In this document: in pieces, positions 57,799-64,000 of the stretch
Layout: each line of letters starts with the position of its first letter
Position numbering within the stretch: the stretch's first letter is position 1
Assembly: GCA_019358875.1 (NCBI GenBank)
Contig: JAHHIF010000010.1
Coordinates: 1 to 64,000, forward strand
DNA length: 64,000 bases
Source: Symplocastrum torsivum CPER-KK1
GTDB lineage: Bacteria; Cyanobacteriota; Cyanobacteriia; Cyanobacteriales; Coleofasciculaceae
Direction of reading: 5' to 3'
Translations under genes and position numbers: made by a program
The notes under the pieces: generated by a model
Told to the model about the DNA's origin: nothing
The model's input: the letters and a program-made list of their open reading frames with translations, nothing else
Databases searched by the model: none

Positions 57799-58094
57799 GA
57801 GTTTTATCACTTGGCTAATATGCATTTAAATTAGTTGCTAAATCTAGCTATTTTTCGTTTACTGTTGTTAGCAAATATCTAATTATCTACCGTTAATACC
57901 AATCACTAAAACTTTGCAAAGAGGGATAGGACTCTTTTAGTGAATTGGTTAAAGGGAAACGTAAATTCCTTTTTTGCTTTTACGTTATCCCTCTTCTTAA
58001 ATTTACCTCAGCTTATAGGAATTCTCATATCAGTGAGGCACATCTTACTTTCTTGCCAATTCCCAATTCCCAATTCCCTGCGGGTGCGCTTCCT

Positions 58095-58117
58095 CATCCG
58101 GAGGGAACCTCCGGATG
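58095..58117. repeat. 10-bp perfect inverted repeat
   Basis: CATCCGGAGG and CCTCCGGATG with a GAA loop. No T tract on either side. It sits beside CCAATTC-type short repeats, so probably a dispersed repetitive element. Confidence 0.55.
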
Positions 58118-58180
58118 CCAGCGTCACCCAATTCCCGAAAACCCAGAAGTCTGTACCTCATCCACCTGAGACTCACTATA

Positions 58181-58426
58181 TTATTTATTAAAACTTTGGC
58201 TCGATCCATAATAGGAACAGTTAATCAGTGCAGGCACTTCATTAGCAGACTGCTGTTGGCTATAAAGGAAAACCTCATCAACCCTAAACCAATAAGAACC
58301 GAAGCCTATACAATCTCCTACTCTAGGAATAATCGGGTAAGTTGCAAACCAATCCATGTTTTCATCAGGCTTCCATACAGCATCAGAGCCTCGACTTGAA
58401 TGATAAACAAAATGAATTTTGTACAC
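58181..58426 (-). CDS. Small hypothetical protein
   Basis: 81 residues with protein-like composition (NMDWFATYPIIPRVGDCIGF, then YWFRVDEVFLYSQ), mixed beta/alpha. The P-R-V-G-D pattern looks like that of small beta-barrel-type domains, but I cannot name a family. GTG at 58426 is the first start; no Shine-Dalgarno is visible, so a later or earlier start cannot be excluded. In an otherwise gene-poor 1.3-kb region. Confidence 0.45.
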   Translation of the reverse strand: MYKIHFVYHSSRGSDAVWKPDENMDWFATYPIIPRVGDCIGFGSYWFRVDEVFLYSQQQSANEVPALINCSYYGSSQSFNK

Positions 58427-58782
58427 TAGCTAATACTTCTGTGAAATCTAGACAAAACTGACATCTTAAAGAGGAAACTGCCTCTTTAGAATAAGCACAT
58501 TATTGAACACAACATAGATTATCTGCTCTCGCATTTAACTTACTTGCTTTAAGTAATCCCTATGCGTTGACTCTTAACTGTTGAGTGACAACGGGCAACA
58601 GTTAGTAGTGAACAAAAACTAACTAAATTCAATGTGTAGTTTAAATGCACATTAGCTTAGCAGACAATCTCCATCTCTAAGCTAACCATAGCTAAGAGAA
58701 GCACTGTTGCCAAGGGTCGGGACTTTCTCCAATGATTAAGCATCTCTGTTTTGGCTGCCTAATTTCGGAGCAATATAGCAAA

Positions 58783-58807
58783 GGGCAGAGGGCAGAAGGC
58801 AGAAGGG
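58783..58807. repeat. Heptameric tandem repeat (GGCAGAR unit)
   Basis: GGGCAGAGGGCAGAAGG then CAGAAGGG, 3-4 copies of a GGCAGAA/GGCAGAG heptamer; reverse complement of the repeat at 126-144. Confidence 0.65.
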
Positions 58808-59133
58808 AAAAGATTGACTGGCAAAGGTTTCAGTATTTAGCGCAAGTCCTAATCACCTTGGCGACTGCTATAAATACCTATTACGAGTTGTATCCCAGAT
58901 TCTGAGGATGTAGTTTGGTTTGAAATAATTGTTGAAATTCAGTGTAAGTAACGCTTACAGGGGCTTGTGCTTCTTCATTCGTACTCAAACACCCCATAAT
59001 CTAGGTACAAATTACGCTTTTAAAAAGAAAATCGCTGTCATGCTTAAGCCAACTGTGTAATGTATGGAAAATTTACACAGTGACAAGGACTGAAAAGATT
59101 AAGATACGTCTTTGTTTCTCAAACCTTAGATAG

Positions 59134-59916
59134 CTAGAGAATTTGAGATAGGAACTTACGAGTCCGTTCTTCTCTGGGATTCTGGAAGAATTCTGTTGGT
59201 TTTGCTTCTTCCACCAACACACCACCGTCCATGAGGACAATTCGATCAGCTACTTCACGGGCAAAACCAACTTCATGAGTAACAACAACCATTGTCATCC
59301 CGCTCTGAGCAAGCGATCGCATTGTATCAAGCACTTCCCTTACCATCTCTGGGTCAAGGGCAGATGTTGGCTCATCAAATAGCATAATCTTAGGTTGCAT
59401 CGCCAAGGCGCGTGCGATCGCAACCCGTTGCTGTTGCCCTCCCGATAGCTGACCAGGGAACTTCTTCGCCTGTTCCAAAATTCCTACTTTCTCCAGCAAC
59501 TTCATTGCGTTTTCTTCGGCTTGTGCCTTTTTCTGTCGCCGTACCCAGATCGGGGCTAAAGTGACATTTTCTAGCACAGTCAGGTGTGGGAACAAGTTGA
59601 ATTGCTGAAACACCATCCCCACTTCCCGGCGAATTGCATCAATGTTACGCAAATCATGGGAGAGTTCAATCCCATCAATGACGATTTTTCCTTGTTGGAA
59701 TTCCTCTAAAGCATTAAATGTTCGGATAAACGTCGATTTTCCCGAACCAGAGGGACCCATTACAACGACAACTTCCCCACGATGCACCGTCATGCTTACA
59801 CCCTTGAGGACGTGAAACTGACCGTACCACTTATGGACATCTGTCGCGATGATGACTTGCTCTTGAGCCGTTAACTGGGAATCATCTAAAACTAGATTTG
59901 CTTGCTGATCTTCCAT
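59134..59916 (-). CDS. bgtA: Amino acid ABC transporter ATPase (BgtA-like)
   Basis: 260 residues, polar amino acid ABC ATPase. Walker [11 protein letters not shown]-loop [10 protein letters not shown], signature [14 protein letters not shown], Walker [13 protein letters not shown], switch His in VVVTHEVG. Last gene of a minus-strand operon in the same order as Anabaena natF-natG-natH-bgtA, where the ATPase also serves a second basic-amino-acid system. Symbol assigned on gene order and similarity. Confidence 0.95.
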   Translation of the reverse strand: MEDQQANLVLDDSQLTAQEQVIIATDVHKWYGQFHVLKGVSMTVHRGEVVVVMGPSGSGKSTFIRTFNALEEFQQGKIVIDGIELSHDLRNIDAIRREVGMVFQQFNLFPHLTVLENVTLAPIWVRRQKKAQAEENAMKLLEKVGILEQAKKFPGQLSGGQQQRVAIARALAMQPKIMLFDEPTSALDPEMVREVLDTMRSLAQSGMTMVVVTHEVGFAREVADRIVLMDGGVLVEEAKPTEFFQNPREERTRKFLSQIL

Positions 59917-59997
59917 AATTTTTTACCTAAATTAGTGATTGGTGAATAGGAATAGGTAATTGAGAGCGCTTCCCAACCACCAGTTCTTGATTAAACT

Positions 59998-61191
59998 CTA
60001 GCGCTGTCCGACATTCATACTGGCTTCGAGGCGTTGACCGACGGATGACATCGCATAACAGAAAACCCAGTAGATCAAGCCGATGAATGGATAAGCTTCA
60101 TTGGAACGCCCAATGTATGCTGGGTTGGCAAGAATTGTTTTCGATATTCCAAACAAATCTAAAAATCCAAAGATAGAAAGTAGGGATGTGTCTTTGAACA
60201 ATCCCAGAAACGTTCCTACAAGTGCTGGAATCACAGCACGTATCGCTTGAGGTAGCACAATCAGGAGAACAACTAAGGGCGCACTTAAACCTAGTGACCG
60301 TGCAGCTTCTCCCTGTCCACGAGGTACGGATTGTAGACCCCCTCTCACATCTTCTGCGATGTAGGCAGCACTAAATAAAGTCAATGCTATTATCGCTCTT
60401 GGCACCCGATCCACCTGGCTGAGTTCTGGTGGCAGGAAAAAAGGCAGCATCACCATACCGAGAAATAGGATGCTGATTAATGGTACTCCCCGAACAATTT
60501 CAATGTAGAGAGTTGAAAGTAAACGGACTACTGGCAGGGGACTTTGGCGTCCAAGAGCAAGTAAAACGCCTAGGGGAAACGATAGGCTAATACTAAGAAC
60601 GGCTGTCAATAAGGTTAGTACTAGACCACTCCATACGCTAGTCTGAAGATTCTCTAAGCCTAAGCCACCTTTGAGCAACCAGAAGACAACTGGAATAGAG
60701 ATAACCCAGAGGAGGGGTAGCCAACGGCTAAATTTGATATCGAGCTGTCGTCCAACCCAATAGCCAACTGCCACAAGAGCAATCTGTCCACAGAGGATGA
60801 GGCGAGCATTCAATCCAATGGGCGAAATCAAAACTAAGGCTACAGCGATCGCAAATCCAATCAATACAGGACGACTCCAAGGGCGAGATTGCATTTGGAG
60901 ATTCCCCCAAGTTAGACCTCCCAGGAAGGTGATGATTGCCAAGATGAGCCACAGACGCCAGACTGAGTCCGCAGGAAAGCGACCTGCAAAATATAGCCTC
61001 AAGTTATCGCTGACCACAGCCCATTTTGCCTGTGTCGTTGCCCACACCAGAAAGCTACTGATTGCCTGAAATATTACCAACAGGAAAACAACGCTGAGGA
61101 TAACGTTGTACCAGGTACTAAATAAATTTTTCCGCGCCCAGTTCCAGGGTGTTGGTCTGACGCTGGGTGGGGGAGCCATTTCAAGGGTCAT
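59998..61191 (-). CDS. natH: Amino acid ABC transporter permease (NatH-like)
   Basis: 397 residues, about 8 hydrophobic segments, longer than simple HisM-type permeases because of an extended N-terminal half, as in NatG/NatH and AapQ/AapM. The inner-membrane-component motif (EAARSLGLSAPLVVLLIVLPQAI) lies in the C-terminal third and contacts the ATPase. Third gene of the operon; 90-base gap to natG filled by heptamer repeats, 81-base gap to bgtA. Confidence 0.92.
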   Translation of the reverse strand: MTLEMAPPPSVRPTPWNWARKNLFSTWYNVILSVVFLLVIFQAISSFLVWATTQAKWAVVSDNLRLYFAGRFPADSVWRLWLILAIITFLGGLTWGNLQMQSRPWSRPVLIGFAIAVALVLISPIGLNARLILCGQIALVAVGYWVGRQLDIKFSRWLPLLWVISIPVVFWLLKGGLGLENLQTSVWSGLVLTLLTAVLSISLSFPLGVLLALGRQSPLPVVRLLSTLYIEIVRGVPLISILFLGMVMLPFFLPPELSQVDRVPRAIIALTLFSAAYIAEDVRGGLQSVPRGQGEAARSLGLSAPLVVLLIVLPQAIRAVIPALVGTFLGLFKDTSLLSIFGFLDLFGISKTILANPAYIGRSNEAYPFIGLIYWVFCYAMSSVGQRLEASMNVGQR

Positions 61192-61252
61192 TGTTAGTTG
61201 TTGGTTATTAGTTATTAGTTATTAGTTGTTAGTTGTTAGTTGTTGGTTGTTA
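61192..61252. repeat. Heptameric tandem repeat (TTAGTTR unit)
   Basis: About eight copies of TTAGTTG/TTAGTTA/TTGGTTR inside the natFGH-bgtA operon, between natG and natH, directly at the natH ATG. Same class as 27208-27240. Confidence 0.75.
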
Positions 61253-61281
61253 AATAGCTGCTTATGACCAACCACTGACAT

Positions 61282-62490
61282 TTACCGTTCTTTAATTTGT
61301 ACGGTGCGGTTATACAGGTTCATGAGTAGGGAAATAGTCAAACTAATTGTGAGGTAAGTTCCAGCAATGATCAGAAAAACTTCTGGCGCACGACCTGTCT
61401 GATTAAGCGTTGTGTTTGAGACGGCATAGAGATCAGGGAAGCCAATTGCGATCGCTAAACTAGAATTCTTTGCTAAGTTCAGGTACTGACTTGTCAGGGG
61501 TGGCACAATTACTCGTAAAGCTTGAGGTAAAATTACTCGTCGCGTGATAATTCCAGATTTTAGTCCCAAAGCGCGTGCCGCTTCCCCCTGTCCTTTCGGT
61601 ACCGATTGAATTCCAGCACGGACAATCTCAGCAATAAAACTCGCAGTAAAGATCGTCAGTCCGATAAGCAAGGCACTGAACTCTGGAGAGAGTTGCAGCC
61701 CACCTAGGAGTTGTGTACCTTCCACTCTCGGAATTGTTAGGTTAAACGGGGCTGTCCGGCTGATGATTAAAGCCAGTAGTGCTGCACTGGCAATTGCCCC
61801 TCCTGACCACAGCAACCGTTTACTAGGGATACCTTGTTCCACCCGCAAACGAGTACGCCAACGCCCAAGCCACGCGGCTGCCAAAATTCCACTTGCTAGT
61901 AAAATCAGCCAAATTCCTGTCCCTGATGTTGGATTAATCCAAGGGACAGCCATACCACGCTTTGTAAAGTAAAACGGAATCAACGATGGAGCAGTTTGAG
62001 CATCAAGCGCTGGCAATTTGTTGAAAACCGTATACCAGAAGACCAGTTGTAGCAGTAAAGGTGTATTCCGGAAGATCTCGACATAGACAAGCGCCAACTT
62101 GCGAACTAACCAGTTATCAGATAGACGGGCAACACCAACAACTAATCCCAAAAGTGTCGCGAGGATGATGCCGATTGCCGACACCCGTAGCGTGTTAATC
62201 AACCCCACCCTCATCGCTTTACCAAAGCTATCAGAAGGGCTAAAGGGAATGAGACTTTCACCAATATCGAAAGAAGCTTGGCTACCTAAGAAACCGTAAC
62301 CAAATGGGATACCCAACCGCTGCAAGTTGAAGTTGAGATTGTGCCAGAGAAGGGCAAAAAACAGTCCCACAGCAACGATGGCAATGACCTGTCCAGCTAA
62401 CTTCCAGAAGCGGCTATCCCGTACTAGGGTTGAAAAGTTCTTGAAATCAGACAACCCTAGTGAATTTCCACGAGACGATTGTGTAGTCAT
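61282..62490 (-). CDS. natG: Amino acid ABC transporter permease (NatG-like)
   Basis: 402 residues, multi-pass inner-membrane protein. N-terminal extension as in AapQ, then the permease core with the EAA loop EAARALGLKSGIITRRVILPQALRV. FRNTPLLLQLVFWYTVF and AGIQSVPKGQGEAA are typical. Second gene of the operon, 10 bases behind natF. ATG at 62490. Confidence 0.93.
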   Translation of the reverse strand: MTTQSSRGNSLGLSDFKNFSTLVRDSRFWKLAGQVIAIVAVGLFFALLWHNLNFNLQRLGIPFGYGFLGSQASFDIGESLIPFSPSDSFGKAMRVGLINTLRVSAIGIILATLLGLVVGVARLSDNWLVRKLALVYVEIFRNTPLLLQLVFWYTVFNKLPALDAQTAPSLIPFYFTKRGMAVPWINPTSGTGIWLILLASGILAAAWLGRWRTRLRVEQGIPSKRLLWSGGAIASAALLALIISRTAPFNLTIPRVEGTQLLGGLQLSPEFSALLIGLTIFTASFIAEIVRAGIQSVPKGQGEAARALGLKSGIITRRVILPQALRVIVPPLTSQYLNLAKNSSLAIAIGFPDLYAVSNTTLNQTGRAPEVFLIIAGTYLTISLTISLLMNLYNRTVQIKER

Positions 62491-62500
62491 CGGGCTTACC

Positions 62501-63595
62501 TTAGCGGAATGGTGGGGAATACATCAAGCCACCCTCACTCCAGAGCGCATTTTGTCCACGCTCTAGCTTAAAGGGTGTACTCTCGCCAAGGTTGCGCTCA
62601 TAAATCTCGCCGTAGTTACCTGCTGCTTTAATCGCCTGCACAGCAAAGTTATTTTCAAGTCCTAACCCTTTACCCAAATCTCCTTCTGTACCCAAGAGAC
62701 GCTTCACTTCAGGGTCAGTTGTGCTTGAGGCGATTTGATCAACATTTTTCGAGTCAACGCCCGACTCTTCTGCTTGAATCAAGCTGTAGACGACCCACCT
62801 CACCACATCAGTCCATTGAGGGTCACCCTGTTTGACGGCTGGGGCAAGGGGTTCTTTTGACATCACAACATCAAGAACCAGATTTTCATCAGGATTCGGT
62901 AATGTTGAGCGTTTCGATACTAGTCCAGAACGGTCTGTAGTAACGCCTTCACAGCGTCCTTCTTGGTAAGCGGCGAAGGTAGCGTTGTCATCTTCAAAGA
63001 CAATCGGCGTGTACTTAACTCCAGCTTTCCGCATTTGGTCAGCTAGGTTTTGCTCGGTTGTTGTCCCTGTTTGAACGCAGACCGATTTACCTTCTAAGCC
63101 TTTTAAGTCTTTGATACCACTAGACTGTTTTACCATCATGCCCTGTCCGTCATAAAAGACAACAGGGGCAAAGTCTAATCCGGTTGAAGTCTCCCGGCTA
63201 ATTGTTAAAGTTGTGTTGCGGCTCAGGAGGTCTACTTCACCGGATTGTAATGCTGTAAATCGTTGAGCTGCACTGAGGTTACGGTACTCAACTTTTTCTG
63301 GATCGTTAAAGATAGCCGCCGCGATCGCACGGCACACATCAACATCAAGTCCAGAGTATTTCCCTTGTGAATCTACAAAACTAAACCCAGGCAACTGACC
63401 GCTAACCCCACAAATCAGATTGCCGCGACTTTTTATCTTCGCTAATGTACCTGAAGCTCCGGCTTGAGCTTGAGAACTACCTTGGGTTGTCGCCGCTTGT
63501 TTGGGATCTCCCGTAGCACAGGCTCCCAACGAGACAACAAATACTGTGGCAGCTAGCAAAGAACCAGCTTTACGCCAATAACTCCATCTACCCAT
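62501..63595 (-). CDS. natF: Amino acid ABC transporter substrate-binding lipoprotein (NatF-like)
   Basis: 364 residues. Type II lipoprotein signal with lipobox SLGAC (Cys26). The binding domain starts at about 50 (LAKIKSRGNLICGVSGQLPGFSF) and includes GLDVDVCRAIAAAIF and NTTLTISRETSTGLDFAP, the SBP-3 family pattern of AapJ/NatF (neutral and acidic amino acids in characterised homologues). First gene of the natF-natG-natH-bgtA operon; NtcA-type promoter upstream at 63636-63679. Confidence 0.94.
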   Translation of the reverse strand: MGRWSYWRKAGSLLAATVFVVSLGACATGDPKQAATTQGSSQAQAGASGTLAKIKSRGNLICGVSGQLPGFSFVDSQGKYSGLDVDVCRAIAAAIFNDPEKVEYRNLSAAQRFTALQSGEVDLLSRNTTLTISRETSTGLDFAPVVFYDGQGMMVKQSSGIKDLKGLEGKSVCVQTGTTTEQNLADQMRKAGVKYTPIVFEDDNATFAAYQEGRCEGVTTDRSGLVSKRSTLPNPDENLVLDVVMSKEPLAPAVKQGDPQWTDVVRWVVYSLIQAEESGVDSKNVDQIASSTTDPEVKRLLGTEGDLGKGLGLENNFAVQAIKAAGNYGEIYERNLGESTPFKLERGQNALWSEGGLMYSPPFR

Positions 63596-63635
63596 GAACC
63601 CCTTGCCCTTATTTCGATTCCTTCATCGTTACTTG

Positions 63636-63679
63636 ATATTATTTGTCTATCAGACTCCCTAGAAGGTATAAACCTATAC
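63636..63679 (-). promoter_or_regulatory. NtcA-type promoter of the natFGH-bgtA operon
   Basis: GTA-N8-TAC at 63666-63679 is an exact NtcA consensus palindrome. On the minus strand a -10 box TAATAT (63636-63641, TAN3T) follows about 24 bases downstream, the class II NtcA arrangement (activator near -41). The natF start lies 40 bases further. This predicts activation under nitrogen limitation. Confidence 0.85.
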
Positions 63680-63807
63680 AGTTCTTCATAGACCCTTTGA
63701 GGGACGGCTCTTGATAGAACAAAGGACAAGCTTAAAGGTCTCGCGCTTTTCCGATTGCTGAAGCGAGGAGTGAGCTGGGCTGAGGTATCGATGGCTTGAC
63801 TGAACTA

Positions 63808-64000
63808 CTAACGTTGCGCTGCCAAATCGCGGATGAGAGATATCCGGGAGTAGATGTAATCGCTTATAATATCAGCTTCCTGGGTATCAAGCGATCGCTT
63901 TTGCTTGAATTGCTTTAGTATCCACTGCACCAAACTTGCATCATCCTGTTTCAGCAGTAGATTGGTCTGAGTTGTTTCAATTAAAGACCATAACTGTCGC
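63808..64000 (-). CDS. 3' end of a gene continuing beyond the window
   Basis: Open minus-strand frame from the right edge to a TAG at 63808-63810; the visible 63 residues read QLWSLIETTQTNLLLK and ISDYIYSRISLIRDLAAQR, a soluble helical C-terminus of good protein-like quality with a HIP1 site inside. I do not recognise the family; the frame is cut by the window edge, so the start and true length are unknown. Confidence 0.8.
   Translation of the reverse strand, partial: RQLWSLIETTQTNLLLKQDDASLVQWILKQFKQKRSLDTQEADIISDYIYSRISLIRDLAAQR

Larger units (their letters stand above)
57799..59133. other. Long intergenic region
   Basis: 1.3 kb between the ribD-linked membrane gene and bgtA. It contains repeats such as CCAATTC-CCAATTC (near 58057-58070), a 10-bp hairpin (58095-58117), a heptamer array (58783-58807), and a possible minus-strand ORF at 58181-58426. 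No RNA gene recognised. Confidence 0.5.

Noticed and set aside
1..64000. tRNA, rRNA, insertion sequence or prophage
   Set aside because: No T-loop plus acceptor pattern, transposase, integrase or structural phage gene was recognised in any intergenic region or frame. The two broken genes show no IS at the break.

Overview
The window comes from a cyanobacterium. The octamer GCGATCGC (HIP1) recurs throughout, short heptameric tandem repeats sit between genes, and the gene content is typical of the phylum: glgA, an SLH-domain iron-uptake-type porin, Uma2 nucleases, HAF-repeat and hexapeptide secreted proteins, and a natFGH-bgtA amino acid transporter with an NtcA box. The many accessory genes suggest a large-genome, probably filamentous strain, but I cannot name the species. 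I found no tRNA, rRNA, CRISPR array or intact insertion sequence.

Layout. 0-9.4 kb is mostly housekeeping: homoserine dehydrogenase, a LysM/M23 envelope peptidase, an MFS exporter, a TPR-like repeat protein, glycogen synthase, an SDR and hemC with a clear intrinsic terminator. 9.6-13.8 kb holds a 1389-residue adenylate cyclase whose N-terminus is a cytoplasmic UrtA-like (urea/amide-binding) domain followed by about six PAS domains. 14-25 kb is accessory: small unknown genes, an M28 peptidase, an ArsC/Spx-like protein, a ParB/DUF262-type plus HNH nuclease split by an apparent one-base frameshift, a HepT/MntA toxin-antitoxin pair, ttcA, and a SNF2 ATPase gene that lost its Walker A region while its SWIM-domain neighbour remains intact.

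25-33.5 kb carries a CYTH enzyme, NAD(P)H-hydrate repair, a sugar-nucleotide-type nucleotidyltransferase, the porin, and a CbiM / PDGLE (CbiN-like) / CbiQ / CbiO cobalt or nickel ECF transporter. 33.6-42.9 kb has a coupled pair of putative nuclease genes (PD-(D/E)XK-like and PIN), an SDR, a DUF4126 membrane protein, a GNAT, a phytanoyl-CoA-dioxygenase-like protein with apparently replaced iron ligands, trmB, a HAF-repeat protein, a Uma2 gene flanked by a 60-bp direct repeat, and a clan GH-A glycosidase whose 3' end supplies one copy of that repeat.

42.9-57.8 kb returns to core metabolism and repair: MBL hydrolase, aroC, a glycerol-dehydrogenase-like enzyme, a response-regulator/histidine-kinase hybrid, a CNNM/CorC-type protein, mfd, two PD-(D/E)XK-type genes, a secreted double gamma-carbonic-anhydrase-like protein, ribD and a membrane protein. 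A 1.3 kb mostly non-coding stretch follows. The window ends with natF-natG-natH-bgtA on the minus strand, preceded by a perfect GTA-N8-TAC site and a -10 box, and a partial minus-strand gene at the edge.

How the genes work together: the NtcA-type promoter on the amino acid transporter and the UrtA-like domain on the cyclase both point to nitrogen sensing. A physiological link between them, or to the Co/Ni transporter, is only inference.
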